Below the pieces are notes generated by a model. The model worked only from the letters and a program-made list of their open reading frames with translations. It did not search any database and had not been told where the DNA came from. DNA of 64,000 nt from Corynebacterium heidelbergense (lineage in GTDB: Bacteria > Actinomycetota > Actinomycetes > Mycobacteriales > Mycobacteriaceae), in NCBI RefSeq assembly GCF_028609845.1, contig NZ_CP063191.1, forward strand, positions 1,736,001 through 1,800,000, in the 5' to 3' direction. The translations under genes and the position numbers were made by a program. Shown one piece after another: positions 46,838 to 55,701 of the stretch (position 1 is its first letter; every line of letters starts with the position of its first letter).

Positions 46838-47503
46838 GTGACTAACTACCAAGCGGGCCAAGGTTCTGCCCACGAGCCGGAACCGAATTCAACCGAACAC
46901 CTCGGCCCGATGCCTGCCCCTTACCCCACTTCAAACCCTCAGCCGGGGGATAACCTCAATCCCTACGGCCTCCCACAGCAACAGGAGGGCTTCCTCCCCA
47001 CTGGGGAAGGACCCCGAGAGGCGACCCCACCACCGGCAAGTGCCTGGAGGAGATTCTGGGGCTTGTGTATCGATGGTCTCGTACAATTCGCCATCCTCGG
47101 TCTCTCCATACTGTGCGGAGTACTCGCTACCCCCGATCCAGACGGGCGGGATCCAGAGGACACTACGAGCCTCCTCCTCGTCATCGCCCCGATTTTCATT
47201 GCCTCGATTCTCGGGTTCCTGTTGTGGCTCCTGTACCGAGTGGGAATGGAAAGTCGCTTCGGAGCTTCCCTAGGGAAAATGGCGCTGGGTATGCGGGTGC
47301 AGCACCTAGAGGGGCGTCGACTAACTTTTGGAGAGGCTGCCAAACGCAACCTGTGGTTTACCTCCAGCTTCGCCAGCTTCATCCCCGGGGGTTCCCTTCT
47401 CCCGTTGATTCTGGAAATAGTCGCAGGAACCCAAATCAGCAGAGATCCCCGAGGGCAGCATTTCGCTGATCGATGGGCCGGAGCCATCGTCATCCGCAAG
47501 TAA
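46838..47503 (+). CDS. RDD-family membrane protein 3
   Basis: A 221-residue RDD protein with a Pro/Asn-rich tail, then SAWRRFWGLCIDGLVQFAIL, YRVGMESRFGASLGKMALGM and the end FADRWAGAIVIRK, closely like RDD protein 2. The GTG at 46838 after AAGGA is preferred; an in-frame ATG at 46775 has no ribosome site. It runs three bases before the AEC transporter. Confidence 0.85.
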   Translation: MTNYQAGQGSAHEPEPNSTEHLGPMPAPYPTSNPQPGDNLNPYGLPQQQEGFLPTGEGPREATPPPASAWRRFWGLCIDGLVQFAILGLSILCGVLATPDPDGRDPEDTTSLLLVIAPIFIASILGFLLWLLYRVGMESRFGASLGKMALGMRVQHLEGRRLTFGEAAKRNLWFTSSFASFIPGGSLLPLILEIVAGTQISRDPRGQHFADRWAGAIVIRK

Positions 47504-47506
47504 ACG

Positions 47507-48487
47507 ATGCTCAACGTCCTCTCCGGCTTCGCCGTCGTGGTGCTCATCATTGCGCTGGGTTACCTCATCGGCAAACAGCGGCTCCTCGGGCCACACGCGG
47601 TCTATCCACTGAACATGTTCGTGTTCTGGATCGCGCTACCCGCGACTCTTGTTGAGTTCCTCAGCCGAACCGACGTAGCAGCCCTTTTCGGCCCAAACTT
47701 GGCCGTGGTAGCACTCAGTACCCTGTCCGCGGCGGCGATTGGGTACTGCGGTTCTCGGTGGATCGCCCGTCGGGCGACGAACGAAGCGCTGGTTGCGATG
47801 CTGGCTTGCGCCTACTGCAACGGCTCAAATCTGGGCATTCCGTTGGCAGCCCATCTGCTCAAGGATCCAACCCTCACTCTGCCTGTCATTCTCTTCCAGG
47901 TTGCCTTCTTCGGCCCACTTTCCGTTGTACTTCTGGACTTGACCACCCCCAGCGATGGCCGCGGCCCGGGAAGGCAGCGGGCGAAAACCGCTTCGGCTGG
48001 CAGGATCCTCCGTGACGTCCTGTTGGGAATCATCCGCAATCCATTGATCATCTCTGCAGCGACCGGCATCGCCATTGGTTTGATCGAACGGCAAACGACG
48101 TGGCATCTGCCGCACGTGCTCGCCGAGCCCGTACACATCATCGCCAGTGCAACTGTCGGGGTGGCCCTCATTGCTTTTGGTATGTCCATGGCGGAGGTAC
48201 GGGTGTTAGCCGCCGGGGAGAGCCCCCGACGCAGCGTGTGGGCAGCGGCCTTCATCAAGGCGGTCGTGCATCCCCTTATCGCCTGGACCCTCGGGGCCGT
48301 TCTCTTTCACGCTGAGGGGAGCCTGCTGCTGGCGATGGTGGTGGTCGCCGCGCTTCCCACCGGGCAGAACGTCTTCACCTATGCCCAGCGCTTCACAGTG
48401 AATACCATCCTGGCCAGGGATACCGCAGTGGTCTCAACGGCGATGAGCATCCCAGCGATGACTGTGTTTGTCCTCCTGCTGAGCTAA
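47507..48487 (+). CDS. AEC-family (auxin efflux carrier type) transporter
   Basis: A 326-residue membrane protein with about ten TM segments in two five-TM halves. GYLIGKQRLLGPHAVYPLNM and ACAYCNGSNLGIPLAAHLL near the front, and ALPTGQNVFTYAQRF near the end, are AEC hallmarks. Members export or import organic acids such as malate. It starts three bases after the third RDD gene stop, so it is in the same transcription unit. Confidence 0.88.
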   Translation: MLNVLSGFAVVVLIIALGYLIGKQRLLGPHAVYPLNMFVFWIALPATLVEFLSRTDVAALFGPNLAVVALSTLSAAAIGYCGSRWIARRATNEALVAMLACAYCNGSNLGIPLAAHLLKDPTLTLPVILFQVAFFGPLSVVLLDLTTPSDGRGPGRQRAKTASAGRILRDVLLGIIRNPLIISAATGIAIGLIERQTTWHLPHVLAEPVHIIASATVGVALIAFGMSMAEVRVLAAGESPRRSVWAAAFIKAVVHPLIAWTLGAVLFHAEGSLLLAMVVVAALPTGQNVFTYAQRFTVNTILARDTAVVSTAMSIPAMTVFVLLLS

Positions 48488-48519
48488 AAAGAACCCGGCG
48501 AAGCTCATCTGGGCTGTGT

Positions 48520-49077
48520 ATGTTCGGCCTCATGAGTGCTCCCGACAACCCCTACCTCTACCCCGACGGAGCCGGTGGCCCCGCTCGGCGGCCGACGAGC
48601 TATTGGGACAATCATTCCCCCGGAGATACCTACTTCATGGCGACGGGGCAGCCGTACCCGCGCCCGGGTGTTCCCCCCTACGGCCCCTCCCCCTATGGCG
48701 CAACGCCCTATCCGCCCACGGCCTACCCACCCGAACCGTATAGCGCTTCGGCGTACGGCCCCCAGGCCTACGACTCCTCTGGGTTGCCCATTCAGGCACC
48801 TGCCGACAGGCCGGTTTACGAGCCCAAATCGTACGTCGCTGCCGGACTACTGGCCCTTTTCTTCGGCCCCCTGGGCGTCCACAACTTCTATCTAGGCCAC
48901 AAAAAACGCGGTTGCATGCAATTGGGACTCACCGTGTCTGGCTGGCTGACCATAATCCTCCTCATTGGCCTGCCGCTCCTCCTCGGTGTGGGCGTCTGGG
49001 CGTTCGCGGAGGCCATATTGTTGCTGACTAGATCTCGCGGCTATGACGTGGACGCCCATGGAGTACCGCTGATCTAG
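48520..49077 (+). CDS. TM2-domain membrane protein
   Basis: A 185-residue protein (181 if ATG 48532 is used) with a Pro/Tyr/Gly-rich tail of about 105 residues and a TM2 domain: SYVAAGLLALFFGPLGVHNF, YLGHKKRGCMQLGLTV and a second TM ending before RSRGYDVDAHGVPLI. The tail has many PY-type repeats, like the RDD proteins before it. Its stop shares CTAG with the convergent thiolase. Confidence 0.85.
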   Translation: MFGLMSAPDNPYLYPDGAGGPARRPTSYWDNHSPGDTYFMATGQPYPRPGVPPYGPSPYGATPYPPTAYPPEPYSASAYGPQAYDSSGLPIQAPADRPVYEPKSYVAAGLLALFFGPLGVHNFYLGHKKRGCMQLGLTVSGWLTIILLIGLPLLLGVGVWAFAEAILLLTRSRGYDVDAHGVPLI

Positions 49078-50282
49078 CGCGTCAGCAGCAAAGCGTCGCC
49101 TTGCCCGCCACCGCCGCACAGGGCCACACCCGCCTTGCCGGTGCCCCGGGATTCCAGCTCGTAGGCGGCGGCCACCACCAGACGCGCCCCGGAGCATCCG
49201 ATGGGATGCCCCAGCGACAGGCCCCCACCGTGAATGTTGGTCTTCTCCAGGGGGTAATCCAGATCCTTAAGGGACTGGGCAACAACCGAGGCGAAGGCCT
49301 CGTTGATTTCCAGGAAGTCGAGAGCGCCAACCTCCCAGCCGGCCTTGGCCAGGGCTGCACTCAGGGCCTGGGAGGGCTGGGACAACAGCGAGGTGTCCGG
49401 GCCCGCAGTTTGCCCGTGCGCCCCGAGCGTTGCCAGGACGGTCAGCCCGTTGTCCTCGGCGTAGGACCGCTTCACCAGCACCACGGCCGCAGCCCCATCG
49501 GAAATCTGCGATGCAGAAGCGGCGGTAATGGTGCCGTCCTTCGAGAATGCGGGACGCAGCTTGGCCAGCCCCTCCGCCGTCGTCCCGGGACGGACGCCCT
49601 CGTCCTCGGAGACCGTCACCGTCTCCTTGCGCTTGCGCACCTCCACCGGAACGATCTGCTTGTCGAAGGTGCCATCCTGCATTGCCTTCTCCGCCAACTG
49701 ATGGGAGCGCGCGGCGATGGCGTCCTGCTCCTCGCGGGTGATCCCCTTCTTCTTGTTCCCCTCATCCGTTTCCAGGCCCATGGAGGTCCCCTGGATAGCG
49801 TCGGACAGGCCATCCCGGTCCAGGGAGTCCTGCAGCTCCAAGCTGCCGAAACCCTTCCCGGCGCGCACACCCGCCGCCAGGTGGGGGGCGTTGCTCATGG
49901 ACTCCTGGCCCCCGGCGACAACGACTTCCGCATCACCGACGGTGATCATTCGCGCGCCGCTGATGATGGCGTCCAGACCGGACAAACAGACCTTATTGAC
50001 GGTCATGGCCGGCACGGTCATCGGCAACCCGGCAGCCACAGCGGCCTGCTTCGCCGGGTTTTGCCCCGCCGCCGCTTGCACGACCTGCCCCATGTAGACG
50101 TAATCGACATCCTCGGCGGCAACCTCCGCGCGCTTTAAGGCTGCCGTGATGACCGCGGCACCCAAGTCCACCGCAGACTTGCTGGCGAGTGAGCCGAGCA
50201 TCCGGCCCTGGGCGGTACGTGCGGCGCCGACGATGACGATGTCCTCGGGGCTAGGGGTAGTGGTTGTGTCCGTAGTGCTCAT
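49074..50282 (-). CDS. Acetyl-CoA C-acetyltransferase (thiolase)
   Basis: A 402-residue thiolase that condenses two acetyl-CoA or acts in fatty-acid breakdown. The catalytic Cys is in NKVCLSGL, the His in GGLSLGHPIGCSG and the second Cys in LCGGGGQGDA. IVIVGAARTAQGRMLG starts the core. ATG 50282 is used. The region between it and purH (50283-50373) has no gene. Biosynthetic or degradative use cannot be distinguished, but a lone acetyl-CoA acetyltransferase is common in lipophilic corynebacteria. Confidence 0.93.
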   Translation of the reverse strand: MSTTDTTTTPSPEDIVIVGAARTAQGRMLGSLASKSAVDLGAAVITAALKRAEVAAEDVDYVYMGQVVQAAAGQNPAKQAAVAAGLPMTVPAMTVNKVCLSGLDAIISGARMITVGDAEVVVAGGQESMSNAPHLAAGVRAGKGFGSLELQDSLDRDGLSDAIQGTSMGLETDEGNKKKGITREEQDAIAARSHQLAEKAMQDGTFDKQIVPVEVRKRKETVTVSEDEGVRPGTTAEGLAKLRPAFSKDGTITAASASQISDGAAAVVLVKRSYAEDNGLTVLATLGAHGQTAGPDTSLLSQPSQALSAALAKAGWEVGALDFLEINEAFASVVAQSLKDLDYPLEKTNIHGGGLSLGHPIGCSGARLVVAAAYELESRGTGKAGVALCGGGGQGDALLLTR

Positions 50283-50373
50283 AGTGGTGTTAACCAGGCC
50301 TTTCTGTTGATTTATTCCGCTGGGGTGAAGAGTTTGGGGGAGGTTGGTCGAGCGGGAGTTCGCCCTGCCCCGT

Positions 50374-52053
50374 CTAGTGGGCGAAGTGGCGCTCCCCGGT
50401 GAGGTACATCGTGACCCCCGCGCGGTTGGCGGCGTCCACAACCTCCGAATCCCGCACCGAACCGCCGGGCTGCACAACGGCCCGCACCCCCGCCGCACTG
50501 AGCACCTCGAAACCGTCGGCGAAGGGGAAGAAAGCATCGGAGGCCGCCACGGACCCCCGGGCCCGTTGCGTGTCGCCGCCCAGCGTGTTGGCGCGCTCCA
50601 CGGCCAGCTTGGCGGAATCCACGCGGTTGACCTGCCCCATTCCCACTCCCACGGTGGCGTTGTCCTTCGCGAGCAGGATGGCATTGGACTTAACGGCCCG
50701 CACGGAGCGCCACGCGAACTCCAGCTCGGCCATCGTGGCTTCGTCCGCGGGCTCGCCGGCGGCAAGGGTCCAGTTGCGCGGGTCATCCCCCGGCGCGTCA
50801 ATCGCGTCGCGCTGCTGCATCAGCAGGCCCCCGGAGATTTCCCGGGTTTCCGTGCCCACCGCGGTCGGCGCACCGGCGCGAAGGATCCGGATGTTCTTCT
50901 TCTGGCTGAGCATCTCCACGGCGCCATCCTCGTAATCCGGGGCGACAATGACCTCGGTGAAAACGTTGGCGACTTGCTCTGCCATTTCTTTACTGACGGG
51001 CCGGTTGACGGCGATGACCCCGCCATAGGCGGACATGGGGTCGCAGGCGTGCGCCGCGCGGTGGGCGGCCGCGATGGATTCCTCGCTCACGGCGATGCCG
51101 CAGGGGTTCGCGTGCTTGATAATGGCCACGGCGGGACGGGCGTGGTCCCACGCGGCGCGCCAGGCGGCATCCGCGTCCGTGTAGTTGTTGTAGCTCATTT
51201 CCTTGCCGTGGAGCTGCTCGGCCCCGGCCAGCCCAGCGGACTTCTGCCCAATGCCGTTCTGTCCGGCGCCGTCCTGCCCGCCCGGACGCGCGTACACCGC
51301 CGCAGCCTGATGCGGGTTCTCCCCGTAGCGCAGCGTCCTAGTTCGCTGGTAGACGTTGCCCACCCACTCCGGGAACTCGCTCCCCTGCCCATCGCCCTGG
51401 CTCTCGCTGACCTGATGGGTCAGCCACGTGGCCACGCCGACGTCGTAGGAGGCGGTGTGCTGGAAAGCCTTCATTGCCAGCTCCGTGCGCTGGGCCAGGG
51501 TGAACCCGCCGCCCGCTGCGGCCTGCAGGACCTCCCCATAAGCCCCCGGGTCCACGACCACGGCAACGGAGGCGTGATTCTTCGCCGCCGCGCGCACCAT
51601 GGAGGGTCCCCCGATATCGATTTGCTCGACCGAATCGTCGTAGCTAGCCCCAGAGGCCACGGTCTCGGTGAACGGATACAGGTTCACCACCACCAGCTCG
51701 AAGGCCTCCACGTCCAGCTCCTCAAGCTGCCGCAGGTGGTCCTGCTTCCGGGTATCCGCGAGGATCCCGGCGTGCACCCTGGGGTGCAGCGTTTTGACTC
51801 GGCCCTCCAGCACCTCCGGGAATCCCGTGAGCTGCTCCACCTGCGTCACCGGCACCCCGGCGGCGGCGATGTGCTTCGCCGTGGATCCGGTGGAGACGAT
51901 TGCCACCCCCGCCTCGGCGAGCCCGCGGGCCAGTTCCTCCAGGCCGGTTTTGTCGTAGACGCTGATGAGGGCGCGGCGCAGTGGCCTCCGGCTCGGGTCC
52001 TCGCTTGCGGCTGGGGCGGGGTTGGGGTGGTCAGCGGGAGGGTTTGGTGACAT
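50374..52053 (-). CDS. purH: Bifunctional AICAR transformylase/IMP cyclohydrolase
   Basis: PurH catalyses the last two steps of IMP synthesis. The N-terminal IMP cyclohydrolase region ([25 protein letters not shown]) and the C-terminal transformylase region ([24 protein letters not shown]) are both present. A Gly/Gln-rich stretch ([13 protein letters not shown]) is inserted before MSYNN. ATG 52053 gives 559 residues and overlaps the purN end by 23 bases; ATG 52080 or TTG 52083 are alternatives, none with a clear ribosome site. Confidence 0.95.
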   Translation of the reverse strand: MSPNPPADHPNPAPAASEDPSRRPLRRALISVYDKTGLEELARGLAEAGVAIVSTGSTAKHIAAAGVPVTQVEQLTGFPEVLEGRVKTLHPRVHAGILADTRKQDHLRQLEELDVEAFELVVVNLYPFTETVASGASYDDSVEQIDIGGPSMVRAAAKNHASVAVVVDPGAYGEVLQAAAGGGFTLAQRTELAMKAFQHTASYDVGVATWLTHQVSESQGDGQGSEFPEWVGNVYQRTRTLRYGENPHQAAAVYARPGGQDGAGQNGIGQKSAGLAGAEQLHGKEMSYNNYTDADAAWRAAWDHARPAVAIIKHANPCGIAVSEESIAAAHRAAHACDPMSAYGGVIAVNRPVSKEMAEQVANVFTEVIVAPDYEDGAVEMLSQKKNIRILRAGAPTAVGTETREISGGLLMQQRDAIDAPGDDPRNWTLAAGEPADEATMAELEFAWRSVRAVKSNAILLAKDNATVGVGMGQVNRVDSAKLAVERANTLGGDTQRARGSVAASDAFFPFADGFEVLSAAGVRAVVQPGGSVRDSEVVDAANRAGVTMYLTGERHFAH

Positions 52054-52726
52054 TGTCTGGGATCCGGGCCTTTCGTCCATCAAGGGTGATGCCGTGTTCC
52101 GCGATCGCTTGCAGGGTATGCACGAGCACCTCGCGTTCCACGGTTTTTATCCGTTCGTGCAGCACGTCCACTCTATCGGTTTCGAAGACGGGCACTGCTC
52201 GCTGAGCCAAGATTGGGCCGGTGTCCACGCCAGCGTCGATGAGGTGGACGGTGCTGCCGGTGACCTTGACGCCGTAGTCCAGCGCATCTGCGACAGCATG
52301 GGCGCCGGGAAAGGCCGGCAGCAGAGCGGGGTGGGTGTTGATGATGCGCCCGGCGTAATCGGCGAGAACCTCCGGGCCGAGGATCCGCATGAACCCCGCA
52401 GAAACAACAAGATCGGGGGCGAAGCGGCCCAGAGCTGTGCGGAGGTGCTGGTTCCATTCGCTGCGGTTCGTGGTGCCAGGCAGGTAGGGCACAACAAAGG
52501 TGGGGATACCTGCGGCCTCCGCGCGGTGCAGAGCGGGGCATTCCCGGTCGCTTCCCACGCCGCAGATCCGTACCGGGGCCTGTGTCGGCCCGTGGTGAGC
52601 GGGGTGGAAGTGGTCGATGAGGGCCTGCAGGAGGGTGCCGGAGCCGGAGGCCAACACCACCACCGACAGGGGTTCGCCCTCGCGCGGGCGCAGCGGTGGG
52701 AATTGGGGGCGGTGGGTGTCGGTCAC
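52031..52726 (-). CDS. purN: Phosphoribosylglycinamide formyltransferase
   Basis: PurN, 231 residues, formylates GAR with 10-formyl-THF in purine synthesis. [17 protein letters not shown] is the substrate loop, and the catalytic Asn, His and Asp are in [16 protein letters not shown] and [16 protein letters not shown]. Its GTG start overlaps the perM stop as GTGA and its end overlaps purH, so the three are tightly coupled. Confidence 0.95.
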   Translation of the reverse strand: MTDTHRPQFPPLRPREGEPLSVVVLASGSGTLLQALIDHFHPAHHGPTQAPVRICGVGSDRECPALHRAEAAGIPTFVVPYLPGTTNRSEWNQHLRTALGRFAPDLVVSAGFMRILGPEVLADYAGRIINTHPALLPAFPGAHAVADALDYGVKVTGSTVHLIDAGVDTGPILAQRAVPVFETDRVDVLHERIKTVEREVLVHTLQAIAEHGITLDGRKARIPDNVTKPSR

Positions 52727-54564
52727 GGTGTGGTGCCCTCCTCCTCATCCTCGGTGCTCTTTTTGCTTTGGGACGCCACCCCACCCGGCGCCGCCTCACC
52801 CGTCCCCTCCGGGGGTGTTTCGTCCTGCTCGCTGTCCGGGGTGGGGCTTTCTTCTGCGGTGTCCGATTCCTCCGCCGCGTCCGATTCCTCTGCCGCGCTC
52901 ACCTGCTCGGAGTTGGGTTCTTCGGCGGGACTTTCCGCGGCGCTGTTGTTCCTGGCGTCGGCCTCCTCACTGTCGACCTCATCGACGTCTACCGCATCTT
53001 CGGCATCATCTGTGGTTTCGGAATCCTCGCCGGTCTCGGCGCCCTCGTCAGAGACGTTCTCGCCCCCGGTCTCAGCAGGCTCCTCCACGTCCTCCAGGAC
53101 CCGCTGGCCGGTGCGGGAGAGATAGGCCATCAGCGCGACCCCCGGCAACAGCAGCCACGCCGCAGCCTCCAGGCCCGCCAACCAGGCCAGCGGCCCCGTC
53201 TGGCCGAACACGCCCAGCTCCCCGCCGGACAACCAGGCGATGCAGTACGACAAGAATCCCGCGAAAGCACCGGCACCCGCCGCAGTAGCTATCGGAGCCT
53301 CGATGAAGGACCGGTCGCGCAAAAACCGGTATAGCGTCCAAGCCGTGACCGCCGCCGGAATCGCCAACCACAGGGCCCCGCCCGGAATGTCGTGATTCGG
53401 GACTGCGGCCAGTACTGGCACCGAGGGCAAGTTCACGTTGTTCACACCGAACAGGGAGGCGGAACCGTTGCCCACCGAGAACTCCCCGCCGAGAAGCACC
53501 GCAATCGCACCGATGAGGATGTTCGGCAGGTACACCAGGCCCACGACCGTGAGCCCTACGACGGACAGGGTGGAGTCGGTGATCCCATAGGAGCGGGTCA
53601 ACGCACCCAGGTTTCCCACCAGGATGGCCAGCGCTCCCAGAGCTCCCGCCGCGGCCATCCATTTCAGCCAGCTCGTCGCCAGGCGAAAAGACTCGACGGG
53701 CCAGGTTGGCAAGCCGCGGCGCAGCAGCAGAGCCCGCCAGATGCGCGAACGCATCCCCAAACCAACCGCCGCGCCATTGACCAAGAGGGCGGAGATGAGA
53801 GCCACGGCCAGGTTGGGGGCGGCGACGGGATACACCGAGCTGGCGTCCCAGATCATGAACCACGCAACAAGCGTGAGAAGCACTGGAATGGCCAAGGCCA
53901 ACGCCGCGAAGGCCCGCAAGCCGCGGATGCTGATCGAATCCCCGAGGATCTTTGTAATCCGGCGCGAGTAGCCGTAGACCACGACCGCCGCGGGCAACAT
54001 GGGGAGGAAACCCAGCTCGGCACCCTGCAACTTGATCGGGGCGAGGATGGTGGCCATCCACATCGAGCCGATCGCCGCAGGAACCACGCTGAAGCCACGG
54101 GAGATACCGATTATTACCGCGATGGCCGCGATGACCGCCAAGGTGACCCCGTGGTTGATGGCCAAGGGTGGGGCAAAACGCCGGACGTGCGGGCCCCACG
54201 TGGCCCACCACCGGCCCCGGCGGGTCTGTGGGGTGGACCGGGCGGGACCCGTCGAACGCACCCGGGGGTCCCGGGCAGGGGAGCTGCCGGCCGCAGCCGA
54301 GGTGGACTGCGGAAGGGGGAAGCGCTCCGGCTCGCCGGGCTGCGCAGGCCGGGAGGGGCGCTCGGCTTTTTTGGGTTCTTGCTGCTGGCGTTCCTCCCGC
54401 TCGCGGATCCTGCGCTGGGCGGCCTCGCGGGAGGCATGGCGATCGGCCATACGCTGGGCAGCGGAGCGGTTTGCCGAGCGCGTGCGCCCCGTTGCCGGTC
54501 GACGCGCGGACAGGCGGCGGGATCCAGGGCGGTTGGCGTTGGCGTCTCTACTCACCCCTCCCAT
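52723..54564 (-). CDS. PerM/DUF6350-like cell-division membrane protein
   Basis: The 613-residue membrane protein has a basic, disordered N-terminal tail (about 1-120), about ten TM segments between 125 and 480, and an acidic Glu/Asp/Ser-rich C-terminal tail of about 130 residues. Gene order perM-purN-purH matches Rv0955-Rv0956-Rv0957 of M. tuberculosis, where PerM is needed for persistence and cell division under acid or low Mg2+. ATG 54564 (MGGVSRDANANRP) is chosen over upstream starts. The long acidic tail looks expanded. Confidence 0.83.
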   Translation of the reverse strand: MGGVSRDANANRPGSRRLSARRPATGRTRSANRSAAQRMADRHASREAAQRRIREREERQQQEPKKAERPSRPAQPGEPERFPLPQSTSAAAGSSPARDPRVRSTGPARSTPQTRRGRWWATWGPHVRRFAPPLAINHGVTLAVIAAIAVIIGISRGFSVVPAAIGSMWMATILAPIKLQGAELGFLPMLPAAVVVYGYSRRITKILGDSISIRGLRAFAALALAIPVLLTLVAWFMIWDASSVYPVAAPNLAVALISALLVNGAAVGLGMRSRIWRALLLRRGLPTWPVESFRLATSWLKWMAAAGALGALAILVGNLGALTRSYGITDSTLSVVGLTVVGLVYLPNILIGAIAVLLGGEFSVGNGSASLFGVNNVNLPSVPVLAAVPNHDIPGGALWLAIPAAVTAWTLYRFLRDRSFIEAPIATAAGAGAFAGFLSYCIAWLSGGELGVFGQTGPLAWLAGLEAAAWLLLPGVALMAYLSRTGQRVLEDVEEPAETGGENVSDEGAETGEDSETTDDAEDAVDVDEVDSEEADARNNSAAESPAEEPNSEQVSAAEESDAAEESDTAEESPTPDSEQDETPPEGTGEAAPGGVASQSKKSTEDEEEGTTP

Positions 54565-54893
54565 TGTGCCCGTACGCCTGGTGCAGGCGGGCGACTGACT
54601 CGCCTCCCGGCTGCGGCCTGGAACTAGTGGGGAGACAACGATCACCTATCCCCGTTTGCTTGCGCAAAGTGTGCATCTTTCATAGGGCGGCGTGGCCGCA
54701 AAACCGCATTTCGGAGGGCTTTTTGACGGCGGTGCGGTGGGGCCAGAATAATGCCGTGTAACTTCCGAGACTATCCGGCCGTTATTTTTTCGTGATTTGG
54801 CTTGCCCAGTGGGGGGTCTAAGGCTAGTGTTACGTCTCGTTGATAACGAAGTGGTCACAATCAGACGAGCAGACGACGAAAAGGTAACGAATC
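54565..54893 (+). promoter_or_regulatory. Divergent region between perM and the M23 peptidase gene
   Basis: The 330-base region holds no gene. Before the M23 gene, GTGTTACG, GATAACGAA, TGGTCAC and GGTAACGAA lie between 54827 and 54890. The reverse complement has CTTCGTTATC and TGTGACC, like the rpf2 upstream element. AAAAGG at 54879-54884 may be the ribosome site of the GTG at 54894. Confidence 0.35.
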
Positions 54894-55658
54894 GTGCAGA
54901 AGACTTCTGGAGCGCGGCGCGTGGGCTCCCATCGCAAGCAAGACACTTCCGCGAAGCGCCGCGTGGCGATGGTTGCAGTTGCAGCTTCCGCCGTGACCTC
55001 AGCAGGAGCGGCCGGAGGTGCAGCGGGCGCCAGCACCGGGGCGCAGCATAACGCTGGTTCCCGCGACGTGAAGCTCGCCGCTGATACCACCATCCTGGCC
55101 CAGGGCGAGGGTGCCGGGGCCGCCGGCTCCAGCTCGGCCCCCGCCACCGGGGAAGCCCCCCAGATCTTGGAGGTTCCGCAGGCCGTTCCCGCTGGGGACC
55201 TCGCAGGCCAGTTGGATTCCGCCATGCGCTTCGCCGCCCAGCGCGCCGCCGCCGATCTCGCGGCCCGGGCTCCCATGGCCGCCAAGCCCGCTGAGGGCAC
55301 CATGACCTCCCCCTTCGGTCCTCGCTGGGGCGGGTTCCACAATGGCATTGACATCGCGAACGCCATCGGTACCCCCATCCTGGCCGTGGAGGATGGAACC
55401 GTCATCGATTCCGGCCCTGCCTCCGGCTTTGGCCAGTGGATCCGCATCAAGCATGAGGACGGCTCCGTGAGTGTCTACGGGCACATGCAAACCCTGGACG
55501 TGGCGGTGGGCCAGAAGGTCACCGCCGGGCAGAAGATCGCCGGCATGGGCAGCATGGGCTTCTCCACCGGCTCTCACCTGCACTTCGAGATTCACCCGGA
55601 CGGGGCCAACCCGGTGGACCCGATCCCGTGGCTCGCCGCTCACGGCATCACCGTTTAA
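54894..55658 (+). CDS. Secreted M23-family peptidoglycan endopeptidase
   Basis: The 254-residue exported protein has a basic N terminus (KRRVAMVAVAASAVTSAG signal), a central Ala/Gly/Pro-rich linker and a C-terminal LytM domain: the zinc ligands are HNGIDIAN (H-x3-D) and the HxH of SHLHFEIH, with VYGHMQTLDVAVGQKV between. It should cut peptide cross-links in the cell wall. The start is GTG. A hairpin terminator lies just after it. M. tuberculosis has a homologue (Rv0950c) next to uvrD1, as here. Confidence 0.93.
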   Translation: MQKTSGARRVGSHRKQDTSAKRRVAMVAVAASAVTSAGAAGGAAGASTGAQHNAGSRDVKLAADTTILAQGEGAGAAGSSSAPATGEAPQILEVPQAVPAGDLAGQLDSAMRFAAQRAAADLAARAPMAAKPAEGTMTSPFGPRWGGFHNGIDIANAIGTPILAVEDGTVIDSGPASGFGQWIRIKHEDGSVSVYGHMQTLDVAVGQKVTAGQKIAGMGSMGFSTGSHLHFEIHPDGANPVDPIPWLAAHGITV

Positions 55659-55670
55659 GAGAACAAAGCT

Positions 55671-55701
55671 GCTGTAGCCCGCCTCTCAGGCTACAGCTTT
55701 T
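55671..55701. terminator. Hairpin terminator overlapping the 3' end of pcrA
   Basis: GCTGTAGCC pairs with GGCTACAGC around a nine-base loop and is followed by TTTT in the M23 direction. The second arm covers the stop codon and the last two codons of the convergent pcrA, so the stem is shared between the two gene ends. Confidence 0.85.
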
